Positions 36,182 through 45,943 of a stretch of 64,000 nt of DNA are shown piece after piece; position 1 is the first letter of the stretch; each line of letters opens with the position of its first letter. The stretch is from Candidatus Roseilinea sp. GTDB taxonomy: Bacteria; Chloroflexota; Anaerolineae; J036; Brachytrichaceae. The position numbers and the translations under genes were made by a program. A model generated the notes under the pieces. The model made no database searches. It was not told the DNA's origin and saw only the letters and a program-made list of their open reading frames with translations. The DNA is taken from the NCBI GenBank assembly GCA_026003755.1, contig BPHV01000003.1, positions 310,001-374,000 on the forward strand. The letters are read 5' to 3'.

Positions 36182-38155
36182 AGAACTTCTCGGCACACTG
36201 AATGGCTCGGCTTTGGCCTGGTGATGGCGCTGGCCGCCTTCTTGCGTCTGTATCGCCTCGACCTGATAGATGTGCGTTTCGACGAGGCTTCTGCGCCGCA
36301 ACTTGCGTTGAGCATTGCGCAGGGCAACTGGTTGCCGGTCGCGCCGTTCAGCGGCAGCGTGGCGAACCACCCGCCGGTCTACTTGTATCTGCTCGCCTTG
36401 CCCTACTGGGTCACGCGGGATTTCATGGTCATCGCTGCTTATCGCGCCTTGCTCGATGTGGGGGCGATTGCTTTGTGTTGGTGGATCACTCGGCGCTTCT
36501 TCGGCGCGCGGGTGGCGTTCTTCGCCTGCCTGCTGTTCGCTGTTGCGCCATGGGCGGTGCAGTTCGCCCGCCGCACCTGGTTGGCGCCGATGCCGCTGTT
36601 CTCCACCTTGCTGCTGTTCGGGCTGTTCGAAGCCGTGCAGAAGCGCAATCCCTGGGGATGGGCGGTTGCCGGCTGGGGGTTGGCGCTCAGCGTTGGCTCA
36701 CACCTGGCTGCCCTTTACCTCGTTCCGGTCGTGCTGGTGGCGTTGCTGATCGGCCGCGCGACGTTGCGGCCGGCGCCGTGCTGGGTCGGGGCGTTGCCGC
36801 TGATTGCGCTGGCCGGCGTTTACCTCGGCTTCGACGCCGGCCAAGCCTTTCGCAACACGCGCGGCCTGCTCGGCGCAGCGTCCGGCCCGGCGACGGTCTC
36901 GCTCGACGCGTTGCGCTTCACGCTGTGGCTCAGCGGCGGGACGCACCTGAGCGACCTGACCGGCGGGGCGTTCCCTATCTGGCGCGACCAAACACCGGCG
37001 GCGCTGGCGTGGATTGACGCGATGCAGATGGCGCTGCTGGTCGTCGGCGGGGTGGGGCTGATCGTGTGGCTCGTGCGCCGGCCGGCAGTCTATTCCCCCG
37101 CAACCGTCGCCGTGCTGTTGGCATGGCTGGTTTTGCCCGTCGCGTTGCAGACTCGCGCCGCTCGTCCGTTGCAGCTTCACTACTTCACGGCGTTCTATCC
37201 GGCCTCGTTCATCGTGATGGCGTTAGGTGTGGACGCTGCGATTCGCCTCGCCCGCCGCCCACGGCGCGACGCTGCCGACGCTGATACCCCCGCCGCCTTC
37301 TCCGCCCTGGCTGCCATCGCCGCGTTAGCCATCGCGCCCATCCTCGGCTGGCAGCTCTTCACCACACTGCGCTTCACCGAGTTCATCCAGCGCTACGACA
37401 CCGGCGCGGGCGGCTATGGGCCGCCGCTGCGGAGCGCGCTTGACGTGGCGCAGCGCGCGCGCGACGCCATCCGCGCTGGCCAGGCGCCCGACGTCATCGT
37501 CATCGCGCCCGGCGGCGACCCCAGCGTGAACGAGCCGGCGACGGTGATGGACGTGTTGCTCGCCGACTTACCGCGCCGCTTTGCTGACGCGAACGCCGGA
37601 TTAATCCTGCGCGAGGATGCGGCGCAATACATCATCACGCCGGCGGCGCGCGATGCGCTCGACCGCTTGATGCAACATGCCGACGCGGAGGCCGTCGTGC
37701 AGACCATCCCCCTGCGTGCGGGCAGCCAGGACGCGTATGTCTATGTCCGCATCAATCGCGCGCAACTGGGTTCCTTGGTCGTGTATCCGGCGCAGTGGGA
37801 AAATGGCGTGGGCATGTTGGGCTATCGCGTCGCCGGCGACGATACGCTGCTGTTGGACTACTATCTGCGCGTCTTCCGCGAAGCTGCGCCCGGCGTAGAT
37901 TACCACTGGTTCAACCACCTGTATCATGGCGATCAAAAGTTCGCGGCGCTCGACGGCGGCGGCATCCATCCGTCAAACTGGCGGGCCGGCGACATCTTGC
38001 TGCACCATTTCGCCATCCCGATACCTGCGGGTGCGCCGGCTAAACCCTACGCGCTGCACATGGGCGCATATCTTTACCCACAGTTGCGGAATGTCATGTT
38101 GCTGGATGTGTCGGGCCGACCGACGTCCGATCACGTGGCGCTGAAGATCGAGTGA
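36179..38155 (+). CDS. GT39/ArnT-like membrane glycosyltransferase
   Basis: 658 residues. The first extracytoplasmic loop has DVRFDEASAPQLAL, with the Asp-Glu pair that is catalytic in the PMT/ArnT superfamily, and GSVANHPPVYLYLLALPYWV. Ten or more membrane segments run to about residue 400, with the basic loop FARRTWLAPMPLFST typical of the family. The last 230 residues form a soluble extracytoplasmic domain (VVYPAQWENGVGMLGYRVAGD ...). These enzymes move a sugar from a polyprenyl-phosphate donor to lipid or protein. It lies 49 bases after the PBP gene and one base before panE-like gene, so envelope work is likely. Confidence 0.85.
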   Translation: MRTSRHTEWLGFGLVMALAAFLRLYRLDLIDVRFDEASAPQLALSIAQGNWLPVAPFSGSVANHPPVYLYLLALPYWVTRDFMVIAAYRALLDVGAIALCWWITRRFFGARVAFFACLLFAVAPWAVQFARRTWLAPMPLFSTLLLFGLFEAVQKRNPWGWAVAGWGLALSVGSHLAALYLVPVVLVALLIGRATLRPAPCWVGALPLIALAGVYLGFDAGQAFRNTRGLLGAASGPATVSLDALRFTLWLSGGTHLSDLTGGAFPIWRDQTPAALAWIDAMQMALLVVGGVGLIVWLVRRPAVYSPATVAVLLAWLVLPVALQTRAARPLQLHYFTAFYPASFIVMALGVDAAIRLARRPRRDAADADTPAAFSALAAIAALAIAPILGWQLFTTLRFTEFIQRYDTGAGGYGPPLRSALDVAQRARDAIRAGQAPDVIVIAPGGDPSVNEPATVMDVLLADLPRRFADANAGLILREDAAQYIITPAARDALDRLMQHADAEAVVQTIPLRAGSQDAYVYVRINRAQLGSLVVYPAQWENGVGMLGYRVAGDDTLLLDYYLRVFREAAPGVDYHWFNHLYHGDQKFAALDGGGIHPSNWRAGDILLHHFAIPIPAGAPAKPYALHMGAYLYPQLRNVMLLDVSGRPTSDHVALKIE

Positions 38156-38156
38156 G

Positions 38157-39215
38157 ATGCGGTTTTTAATCCTGGGCGCCGGCGCCGTAGGCAAGTGGAT
38201 CGGGGCCAACCTGGTGATGGCGCGCCAGTCGGTCACGTTTGTGGGCCGTCTGGCGTTTGTGCAGTCGGCCTGCGCGCAGGGCGTTCGCGTCACGCTGCCC
38301 GGCGGGGAGACCTGGCGTTTGTGTGATGTGGATGCGGCGACCAGCTTGGCCCAGGCGCTACAGCGCTCCCCGCGGGCGTACGATGCTGTGTTGTTGTGCG
38401 TGAAGGCGTATGCGCTCGACCGGGCCATTGACGAGTTGCGTAGCTGCGCGGATAAGCTCTCCAACGCGCTGTTTATCGCCTTCCAGAACGGGGTGGGGAA
38501 CGAAGAGAAGCTGGCGACAGCCTTCGGCGAACGCCGCGTCCTTGCCGCGACGTTGACCAGCCCAATCGCCGTCGAAGGGCCGGCCGCGGTGCGCTTGGAG
38601 CGCTTGGGCGGGGGCGTTGGCTTGGCGGCGCTCTCGGCGGATCGGTGGTGGCAGCCGGTCGCGCATGCGCTGTCGCGCGCGCCGCTGCTCAGCCTGAAGA
38701 CCTATGCTGACTGGCGTGCGATGAAGTGGTCGAAGCTGTTGCTCAACATCATGGGCAATGCGACCAGCGCGCTGTTGAGCGCGCCGGTGGCCGAGATCTA
38801 TCACGACCGCCGGCTCTTCGCGCTGGAGATGCGCATGTTGCGCGAGGCGTTGAGGGTGATGGCAGCGCATGCGCCACCCATCGCAGCGGTCAATTTGCCG
38901 GGGCACCCGGCGCGTTTCCTAGCGCTTGCCCTCAAGCTGCTGCCGGATTCGGCCTTGCAGGCATTGCTCTCGCGTCGGGTCGCCCAGGGGCGCGGCAACA
39001 AATATCCGTCGCTCTACTATGACGTGGCGACTCGCTCCGGTCGGTCCGAGGTCGGTGTGCTGAACGGCGCAGTCGCCGAAATTGGGCGCAAGTTAGGCGT
39101 GCCCACGCCGGTCAACGTTGCCCTGACGGAGCTGGTTCAGCAAGCGATTCAGCCCGACTCAGTGTTATCACCTCAGGTCGCTCGGCGCGCGCTCGAGCAG
39201 CTTGCGGGGGGCTGA
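38157..39215 (+). CDS. 2-dehydropantoate 2-reductase-family protein
   Basis: 352 residues. MRFLILGAGAVGKWIGANL carries the NADP-binding GxGxxG loop, NGVGNEEKLATAFG follows, and MKWSKLLLNIMGNATSALL holds the catalytic Lys of ketopantoate reductase. The C-terminal part has SLYYDVATRSGRSEVGVLNGAV, the family KxPSMxQD-xxxGRxTEID equivalent in altered form (KYPSLYYDVATRSGRSEV). That supports the family; whether it makes pantoate for CoA or reduces another keto acid is not decided. Its ATG is one base after the upstream stop. PanB or panC are not nearby. Confidence 0.85.
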   Translation: MRFLILGAGAVGKWIGANLVMARQSVTFVGRLAFVQSACAQGVRVTLPGGETWRLCDVDAATSLAQALQRSPRAYDAVLLCVKAYALDRAIDELRSCADKLSNALFIAFQNGVGNEEKLATAFGERRVLAATLTSPIAVEGPAAVRLERLGGGVGLAALSADRWWQPVAHALSRAPLLSLKTYADWRAMKWSKLLLNIMGNATSALLSAPVAEIYHDRRLFALEMRMLREALRVMAAHAPPIAAVNLPGHPARFLALALKLLPDSALQALLSRRVAQGRGNKYPSLYYDVATRSGRSEVGVLNGAVAEIGRKLGVPTPVNVALTELVQQAIQPDSVLSPQVARRALEQLAGG

Positions 39216-39286
39216 TATGCGCGCGTTGGCGCGCAGGATGTCAGACGCAGGGGCGCAGCCGAGCCAAGCGCCGGATCGGGATGCGC

Positions 39287-41041
39287 TCAGACGCGAGGCT
39301 GCGGCGTCGGCGCCGGGTGCGTGTCGAGCCGATCGCCGCGTTGCGCGGGGGCGACGCGCAGAAACTCGACGTCGGCGATCAGCACCGAACCGCTGCGTTC
39401 GCCGGCGACGCCGATTTCGAGCGTTTGCACGCGCGTCAGGTCCACGCCGGCGAACTCGGTTAGCCGCACGCGCACTGAGGCGAGATAGGCGTGCCCGATC
39501 CACCCCCAGGCTTGTCGGTTGACTTCGCCGGCAGAATGGACCGGTGCTAATGTGCTCGCGCTGCGGCCGGCGGCGTCAGTCAGCGTCAACGTGAGCGTCA
39601 CCGGCTCGCGATGGGCGTTGAGGTAGTCGGTGGGGTCGAGCGCGATGCGCAGGTGCAGGGTGCTGAAGGCGGAAAGGTTGGCAGGCACCTCGCCCAGCGG
39701 CAGGGTCCACTTGGCCCCGGCGGGGTTGGTCCACGAGAAGCGCACCTGAGCGGGGTTGCCGGGCTGGATCGCCCAGCGCATGCAGGGTTGGCGGTATTCG
39801 CAGAAATCCAGATGGCTGGCGTTGCCGCGCAGCGCATATCCTCCGAAGTCGTTGAATCCCAGGTCGTCGCGCGTGCGCGGCTGGACGACGATCGCGCGTT
39901 GGCCCGCGCCGAGCGCCAGCGCCGTGCGCACAGGCAAGTCGTACAGGCTGACCGGCGCAGGGTCGAGCGGGTTCAACCCGGCGCGCGATGCAGGTGCGCC
40001 GTGCGATGCTGAATGCGACGCCGGCACGCTGGCGTCGAAGAAATCGGGTGCGTAGCGCGCCAAGAAGTCGCGTTGGCGCTGCGGAGAGAGGCGCGCGTTG
40101 CCGGCCGGGCAACCGGCGACGGGTGAAGGCGTCAGCGGCTCGTCCTGGGGCGCGACCTCATTGAAGGCGTTGTGGGTCGCGCCGATCAGGTAGACCGAGG
40201 CCGCGAAATGCTTCCGGTTGCGCGCCAGCCGGGCGTCTTCGTAATACCCTTGGCCGTTGAGATCGGGCGCAATCCCATCGCACGCAGGCAAGATCACGCC
40301 GAGCGGCACATCGGCGTCGCCCTCCAGAGAATACAGCGGCGCGACCAGCAGCACCGCGGCGAGCGGGCCGTTGGCATCGGCCGAGCCGGCGCGAGGCCGT
40401 CCCTGGCGCGCGCGAGCGCTCTGCATGGCCAGTAATGCGCCATGGCCATGGGCCAGGATGCCGATGCGCGACAGGTCGAGTTTGCCGACCAGCGACACGC
40501 CGAATGGCTCGATGCGCCGGCGATGGGCGGCAACCAGGCCGCTCAGATGCGCCTCGAGCACCGCCGGATAGCGCCGCAGCTCCGGCCCGACCGAACCATA
40601 TGCCGCAGCGTAAACGGCATTGAGATTGGGCGCGACGGCGACGTAACCGCGCGCAGCTAACGCGCGCGCCAGATAGGCGAACCCAGCGTCGTTGCGGCGC
40701 TCCTCGCTCGGCTCGCATGGCCAGCGCTCCAGCTCGAGTTCAGCGATGGACGCGTCGGGTGGGCAGCCCCCGTGCGCGCTGTGGAAGATCAGAATGAGCG
40801 GGAAGGGGCCATCGCCTTCTGGAATAGCGATGATGCCCTCGACGCGGTAGGGCATAGATCGCGCAGAGTCGCGGCGCGGCCGCCAGGTTTGCTCGATGGT
40901 GCGCTCGCCGAAGCTGTAGGCGCGGGCCGGCGGCAGCGTCGGTTGCCCCCTCACCGGTGGCGCAGACCAGACCAAGGCGACGAGGGGGAGCGCAACGAGG
41001 GCGAGGCCACGCGCGAAGCGCCAACAAGGACGTCGCCACAT
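39287..41041 (-). CDS. secreted alpha/beta-hydrolase-like protein, altered nucleophile
   Basis: 584 residues. A signal peptide covers about 1-32 (LALVALPLVALVWSAPPVRG). The hydrolase domain (about 40-340) has FPLILIFHSAHGGCPP as the oxyanion strand and LSRIGILAHGHGALLAMQ at the nucleophile elbow. The usual GxSxG reads AHGHGA, so the Ser is replaced by His; GATHNAFNEV would carry the catalytic-type His. It may therefore be inactive or use another mechanism. A C-terminal beta-sandwich (about 385-570) with LNAFSTLHLRIALDP-like strands (the text reads LSAFSTLHLRIALDP) resembles a carbohydrate-binding module. It is convergent with the panE-like gene. Confidence 0.75.
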   Translation of the reverse strand: MWRRPCWRFARGLALVALPLVALVWSAPPVRGQPTLPPARAYSFGERTIEQTWRPRRDSARSMPYRVEGIIAIPEGDGPFPLILIFHSAHGGCPPDASIAELELERWPCEPSEERRNDAGFAYLARALAARGYVAVAPNLNAVYAAAYGSVGPELRRYPAVLEAHLSGLVAAHRRRIEPFGVSLVGKLDLSRIGILAHGHGALLAMQSARARQGRPRAGSADANGPLAAVLLVAPLYSLEGDADVPLGVILPACDGIAPDLNGQGYYEDARLARNRKHFAASVYLIGATHNAFNEVAPQDEPLTPSPVAGCPAGNARLSPQRQRDFLARYAPDFFDASVPASHSASHGAPASRAGLNPLDPAPVSLYDLPVRTALALGAGQRAIVVQPRTRDDLGFNDFGGYALRGNASHLDFCEYRQPCMRWAIQPGNPAQVRFSWTNPAGAKWTLPLGEVPANLSAFSTLHLRIALDPTDYLNAHREPVTLTLTLTDAAGRSASTLAPVHSAGEVNRQAWGWIGHAYLASVRVRLTEFAGVDLTRVQTLEIGVAGERSGSVLIADVEFLRVAPAQRGDRLDTHPAPTPQPRV

Positions 41042-41047
41042 CGCAGG

Positions 41048-41143
41048 CTAGGCTTCGATGCGCAGGGTGCGCGTCACGTCGTGGATCCCGGCCTCCTCAG
41101 CCGGCTCGATGAGCTGCGCGCAATGGAGGCACACTGCTTGCAT
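41048..41143 (-). CDS. possible 31-residue CxxC peptide
   Basis: ATG to TAG on the reverse strand, ending six bases before the start of the hydrolase gene. The peptide begins MQAVCLHC, then AQLIEPAEEAGIHD and a short basic tail. The CxxC and tight spacing are suggestive, but there is no clear ribosome-binding site and the length makes chance likely. Confidence 0.25.
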   Translation of the reverse strand: MQAVCLHCAQLIEPAEEAGIHDVTRTLRIEA

Positions 41144-41238
41144 GACGCTCAGTCTCGCACGATCTGCCGTCCGTGGCAAGCGCGCGCCGAGGGCACGGCC
41201 TGCTCCCTGTGATTTCCGGGCGATACAATCCTGCGCAC

Positions 41239-42240
41239 ATGAAAGCGATCATTTTCGACGCGAAGAAATACGACCGCGAGACGCTGCAGGCCGCAAATCA
41301 GGCGAACGGCGCGCCCCATGAGCTGATCTTTGTGGAATCGCAGTTGAACGAGCAGACTGCTGCGTTGGCCGACGGCTTTCGCGCAATCAGCATCTTCGTC
41401 AACGACGATGCTTCCGCGCCGGTGTTGGAGCGCCTGGCGCGTGGCGGCGTCCGGCTGTTGGCGCTGCGCAGCACCGGCTTCAACCACGTCGATCTGAACG
41501 CCGCGGCGCGCTGCGGCATCACTGTGATGCGTGTGGCGCACTATTCGCCCTATGCCGTGGCCGAGTTCGCCGTCGGGTTATTGCTGGCCGTCAACCGCAA
41601 GATCCATCGCGCCTACAACCGCATACGGGAGGGCAACTTTCTGCTCGACGGTTTGCAGGGCCGCGACATCCATGGCAGGACCGTCGGCGTGATCGGCACC
41701 GGGCGCATTGGCGCGGTGTTTGCCCGCATCATGGCCGGCTTCGGCGTCACACTGCTTGGCTACGACGTTGCGCCGAACCTCGAGTGCATCCAGCTCGGCA
41801 TGCGTTACTGCCCGCTCGATGAGCTGCTCACGCAGTCGGATGTCGTCAGCCTGCATGCGCCGCTCTTGCCCGAGACTTATCACCTGATCAACGCTGAGGC
41901 GCTGGCCAAGATGAAGCCCGGCGTAATCTTGATCAACACCAGCCGGGGGGCGTTGGTAGATGCCGAGGCGCTAATCGAGGCCCTCAAGTCCGGCCACGTC
42001 GGCGCCGTCGGCCTCGATGTGTATGAGGAAGAGGACAACTTGTTCTTCCGCGATCGTTCTGACCAGATCATCACCGATGACGTGTTCGCCCGTTTGATGA
42101 CCTTCCCTAACGTGCTGATCACCGGTCACCAAGCGTTCTTCACGCATGAAGCGTTGGCGCAGATCGCCGAGACGACCATCCGCAACCTCAGCGACTTCGA
42201 GGCCGGCCGCGCCAACGAAAATGTGTTGCTCCCGCGCTAG
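41239..42240 (+). CDS. D-2-hydroxyacid dehydrogenase (D-lactate dehydrogenase-like)
   Basis: 333 residues. Catalytic residues are in place: Arg in LINTSRGALVDAEALIEAL, Glu in LDVYEEEDNLFFRD, and His in ITGHQAFFTHEAL. The NAD loop is VGVIGTGRIGAVFARIM. The substrate-side LLALRSTGFNHVDLNAA and the length match the D-lactate dehydrogenase branch (LdhA), which reduces pyruvate to D-lactate. ATG at 41239 is chosen because MKAIIFDAKKYD is the family start; an upstream in-frame ATG at 41173 would add 22 unrelated residues. It is 11 bases before the Ca2+-ATPase gene. Confidence 0.93.
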   Translation: MKAIIFDAKKYDRETLQAANQANGAPHELIFVESQLNEQTAALADGFRAISIFVNDDASAPVLERLARGGVRLLALRSTGFNHVDLNAAARCGITVMRVAHYSPYAVAEFAVGLLLAVNRKIHRAYNRIREGNFLLDGLQGRDIHGRTVGVIGTGRIGAVFARIMAGFGVTLLGYDVAPNLECIQLGMRYCPLDELLTQSDVVSLHAPLLPETYHLINAEALAKMKPGVILINTSRGALVDAEALIEALKSGHVGAVGLDVYEEEDNLFFRDRSDQIITDDVFARLMTFPNVLITGHQAFFTHEALAQIAETTIRNLSDFEAGRANENVLLPR

Positions 42241-42251
42241 CCTTTGAGCGC

Positions 42252-45059
42252 ATGTCATCGCCGAGCGTGCAACTCCTCTCCCCGTTGCCGGCGTATCAGG
42301 AATCGCCGGAGGCTGTGCTGGCGCGCCTGGGCGCCGATCCCGCGCGGGGTTTGACTGCCGACGAGGCGGCGGCGCGTCTGCGCCAGTATGGCTGGAATGA
42401 ATTGGAATCGTCGCCGACTACGCCGGCCTGGCGCAAGTTCCTCGCTCATTTTCAGAGTCCGCTCGTGCTTCTGTTGTGGGTCGCCACGCTCATCTCGTTC
42501 GTCGCCTGGCTGATCGAGCGCGAATCCGAGCTGCCGTTCGAGGCCCTTGCCATCCTCGTCATCGTGCTGCTGAATGCCGTATTGGGCTTCATACAAGAGG
42601 AGCGCGCGGAGCGCTCGGTTGCTGCGCTCAAGGCGATGTCGGCGGCGATGGCAACGGTGATGCGCGATGGACAGCGCCAGAAGATCCCGGCGCGCGAAGT
42701 GGTGCCCGGCGACATCCTGCTGGTGGAAGAAGGGGACACGATCGCGGCAGACGCGCGGCTGATCGAGGTGATCGGCTTGCAGGTTTCCGAGGCGGCGCTG
42801 ACCGGCGAAAGCCTGCCCGTGGCGAAGTCGCTCGCTGCGATTCGTGAAGAAGTGGGTCTGGGCGACCGCCGCAACATGCTCTTCGCCGGCACCGCAGCGA
42901 TCTATGGCCGGGCCCGTGCCGTCGTCACGGCAACCGGCATGCAGACCGAGATGGGCAAGATCGCCGGCCTGCTGCAACGCACTGAAGACGCCGCCACGCC
43001 GCTCCAAGCCGAGATCGAGCGCGTTGGCCGAGCGCTGGGCGTAGCGGTGATCGTCATTGCCATCATCATCATCGCCGTGGTCTTCCTCACGCAGCGGGTG
43101 ACCACGGTGAAGGCCGTTGTGGATGTATTGATCGTCGGCGTGTCGCTGGCGGTGGCAGCCGTGCCGGAAGGTCTGGCGACCGTCCTCACCATCGTGCTGG
43201 CGCTCGGCATGCAGCGGATGGCTCGGCGCAACGCCATCGTGCGCAAGCTGGCTGCTGTGGAGACGTTAGGTTCGGCCAATGTGATCTGCACCGACAAGAC
43301 CGGCACGCTCACCCGCAACGAGATGACCGTGCGGACGGTGGTCACGGCCAGTGGGCGTGTCGCGTTGAGCGGCGCTGGTTATGCGCCCGAAGGTCAGGTC
43401 CTGGCCCAGGATGGTCGGCCGCTCACCGATCCGATCTTGCGCGCTGAGGTCGAATATGCCCTGCGCGCGGCCGATCTGGCCAACAACAGCGTGCTGCAGC
43501 GAGGTGATGGCCGCTGGATTGTGCAGGGTGACCCGACGGAGGGCGCGCTACATGTAGCAGCCGCCAAGCTCGGTTTGCAACACGCAGCGCTCGAACAGCG
43601 CTTCCCGCGCATCGGCGAAGTGCCGTTCTCCTCGGAGCGCAAGCTCATGAGCACGGTGCACGCCGACGCCCAGAAGCCGGAGCGCGCAGTGATCTTTGCC
43701 AAGGGCGCGCCGGATGTGCTGCTCGCCCGCTGTTGCGCCGAGCGCGTGGGTGAAGCGGCACGACCGTTGACGGACGAGCGACGGCGGGAGATTCAGGCGT
43801 GTATAGACCAGCTCGCCGGCGAGGCGCTGCGCACGTTGGGCGTGGCCTTCCGCACCCGGCCGCGTGACCAGATCGGGGATGGGGTGATTGGTGAGGAGAT
43901 CGAACGCGATTTCGTCTTCCTGGGCTTGATCGGGATGGTTGACCCGCCGCGACCGGAAGCGAAGGATGCTGTGGCGCGCGCCCAACAGGCCGGCATCCGG
44001 GTCATCATGATCACCGGCGATCATCCGCTGACCGCCCAGGCCATCGCGACCGAACTAGGCATCATCGCGCCGGGGGGCCGGGTTATGACCGGCGCGGAGT
44101 TGGCGAAGCTGGATGAATCGGCGTTGCGCCAGGCCGTGCGCGAGGTCTCGGTCTATGCGCGCGTCAGCCCGGAGCACAAGCTGTTGATCGTGCGCGCCCT
44201 GAAGCAGAACGGCGATGTGGCGGCGATGACCGGCGACGGCGTGAACGACGCGCCGGCGCTCAAGCAGGCCGATATTGGCGTAGCGATGGGCATCACCGGC
44301 ACGGATGTATCCAAAGAGGCCGCCGACATGATCCTCACCGACGACAACTTCGCCTCCATCGTTGCAGCGGTCGAAGAAGGGCGCGCGATTTTCTCCAACA
44401 TTCGGAAATTCCTGCGCTATCTGTTGTCGTCCAACCTCGGCGAGGTGATGACGATGTTCTTCGGGCTGGTGTTCGCCGCCCTGCTCGGCTTATCGGCGGA
44501 GCACGCGGGCGCGCTGGCCTTGCCGCTGTTGGCCACGCAGATTCTATGGATCAACCTGGTGACCGACAGCGGTCCGGCGCTGGCCCTGGGCGTAGATCCG
44601 CCGGCAGCCCATCTGATGCGCCGGCCGCCGCGCCCGCGCGACAAGGGCGTGGTTGATCGTGAGATGTGGGTAGGGCTGTTCTTCGTCGGCGCGATCATGG
44701 CGCTGGGCACGTTGTTCGTGTTCGACTACGCGCTGGTCGGCGGGTTGATCCCCAGCACAGGCGACCTGGTCTACGCCCGCACGATGTCATTCACCACGTT
44801 GGTGCTCTTCCAACTGTTCAACGTCTTCAATGCGCGTTCGGATCGGGAGAGCGCGTTTCGCGGCCTGTTTCGCAATCCTTGGCTGTTGTTGGCCGTCGCG
44901 ATCTCGCTCATCCTGCAGGCGATCGTGGTTCATGTGCCGTTTTTGCAGCGCGCCTTTGGCACGGTGGCGTTGTCCCCGGGCGATTGGCTTGTTTGTGTGG
45001 CCACCGCTAGCAGCGTCATCTGGGCCCGCGAGTTGTTCAAGTCTGTCGTTCGACCTTAG
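42252..45059 (+). CDS. P-type cation-transporting ATPase, Ca2+ type
   Basis: 935 residues, class II P-type pump. N-terminal cation-ATPase domain (GLTADEAAARLRQYGWNEL), actuator TGES in SEAALTGESLPVAK, ion-binding helix 4 PEGLATVLTIVLALGM, phosphorylation site VICTDKTGTLTRNEMTV, KGAPD nucleotide-binding loop, MITGDHPLTAQAIA, GDGVNDAPALKQADIGVAMG hinge, helix 6 ILWINLVTDSGPALALGVDP. PEGL in helix 4 and NLVTD in helix 6 point to the SERCA/PacL group, exporting Ca2+ from the cytoplasm; Mn2+ is also possible. Length and all motifs are complete. Follows the dehydrogenase by 11 bases. Confidence 0.93.
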   Translation: MSSPSVQLLSPLPAYQESPEAVLARLGADPARGLTADEAAARLRQYGWNELESSPTTPAWRKFLAHFQSPLVLLLWVATLISFVAWLIERESELPFEALAILVIVLLNAVLGFIQEERAERSVAALKAMSAAMATVMRDGQRQKIPAREVVPGDILLVEEGDTIAADARLIEVIGLQVSEAALTGESLPVAKSLAAIREEVGLGDRRNMLFAGTAAIYGRARAVVTATGMQTEMGKIAGLLQRTEDAATPLQAEIERVGRALGVAVIVIAIIIIAVVFLTQRVTTVKAVVDVLIVGVSLAVAAVPEGLATVLTIVLALGMQRMARRNAIVRKLAAVETLGSANVICTDKTGTLTRNEMTVRTVVTASGRVALSGAGYAPEGQVLAQDGRPLTDPILRAEVEYALRAADLANNSVLQRGDGRWIVQGDPTEGALHVAAAKLGLQHAALEQRFPRIGEVPFSSERKLMSTVHADAQKPERAVIFAKGAPDVLLARCCAERVGEAARPLTDERRREIQACIDQLAGEALRTLGVAFRTRPRDQIGDGVIGEEIERDFVFLGLIGMVDPPRPEAKDAVARAQQAGIRVIMITGDHPLTAQAIATELGIIAPGGRVMTGAELAKLDESALRQAVREVSVYARVSPEHKLLIVRALKQNGDVAAMTGDGVNDAPALKQADIGVAMGITGTDVSKEAADMILTDDNFASIVAAVEEGRAIFSNIRKFLRYLLSSNLGEVMTMFFGLVFAALLGLSAEHAGALALPLLATQILWINLVTDSGPALALGVDPPAAHLMRRPPRPRDKGVVDREMWVGLFFVGAIMALGTLFVFDYALVGGLIPSTGDLVYARTMSFTTLVLFQLFNVFNARSDRESAFRGLFRNPWLLLAVAISLILQAIVVHVPFLQRAFGTVALSPGDWLVCVATASSVIWARELFKSVVRP

Positions 45060-45372
45060 CCCAGGCTATAGCGTTTCGTTTGCCGAGCGATCTGCTCGCG
45101 CCGGCATGGGCGATCTGCTGCAGCAGACCGAATCATGCGCTCAACCGCGCTGCTTCGCGTTGCGCTGCGGTCATCGCCGGTGTGTTTGGCGGTTTTCTTC
45201 CCAGCGCTGGACTGCGCAAGCGCAACGCTCCACTGTGGGCTTGCGCTGAGCTTGCCGGCACAACGCGATGTGCATGGCGCCGCGCGGCGGGAACATTGAC
45301 GGCAACCTGCTGGCGCGCGTGATCGAGTCAGTGCGGGTGCAGCGCGGCCGGGCGAATGGCCAAGTTAAGAGC
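45060..45372. other. non-coding gap with inverted repeats
   Basis: About 310 bases between the ATPase and a convergent small gene. It contains GCGTTGCGCT at 45157-45166 and its exact inverse AGCGCAACGC at 45219-45228, with a further inverse TTGCGCT near 45240, and the palindrome CCAGCGCTGG near 45202. Short open frames exist in several phases but none has a start with a ribosome-binding site or a recognisable product. It may be the relic of a small mobile or repeated element; I see no transposase or target duplication. Confidence 0.4.
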
Positions 45373-45771
45373 CTATCGCTTAAGTGAGTTGATGAGCGCC
45401 TGTGGATCGGTCGTCCGTTCGTCGGGAATGAATAGCAAAAGAATATGCAAGCGCGTCTTGTCTGGATCGGCATCGGCCCACGGCTTGAGGGAGAGGTGAT
45501 GCATCCGGCCATGGGGATCAGGGATCTCGATCTCATCACCACCGAACAATTCACGCGCCTGCCGGAGCGTGACCGCACCGACCGGTCTGCCCTGCGTCCA
45601 TTGCTGCAGATCCGGATCTGCGAAAGCCCGGCTACCCTCCGGAAGTCGCCACTGTAGATGCGCGCCGGAGCGAGATTCGATCGTCACCGCTTGGCCGGCC
45701 GCGACGACGACCGCACGATATTCTCCCGGCAGGCTCTTGGTTATCTCATTGAATTTGAGTTTTGTGTTCAT
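45373..45771 (-). CDS. hypothetical protein, 132 residues
   Basis: The protein begins MNTKLKFNEITKSLPGEYRAVV. It alternates short strands (VTIESRSGAHLQWRLPEG) with charged turns and ends in a helix (DERTTDPQALINSLKR). No signal, membrane segment or known motif. Codon third positions are GC-rich, as in the neighbours, and the composition looks genuine. It is alone on its strand, convergent with the Ca2+-ATPase and divergent from the flavin reductase, whose leader it shares. I do not recognise it. Confidence 0.6.
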   Translation of the reverse strand: MNTKLKFNEITKSLPGEYRAVVVAAGQAVTIESRSGAHLQWRLPEGSRAFADPDLQQWTQGRPVGAVTLRQARELFGGDEIEIPDPHGRMHHLSLKPWADADPDKTRLHILLLFIPDERTTDPQALINSLKR

Positions 45772-45943
45772 CGCTTCTCGACCTCATACATCAGCGGATG
45801 CTGATTAACTCACATTACACAGCAGTTGGCAATCGCGCTACGCGCAGCCAAGTCGCCCTTCGGCGCTATCCATGCCGAGCCAGCACCCCCGAACAGCGAT
45901 TACAGGTATCATCCCCAGCAACAATTCGGAGTGCAAAACGACG

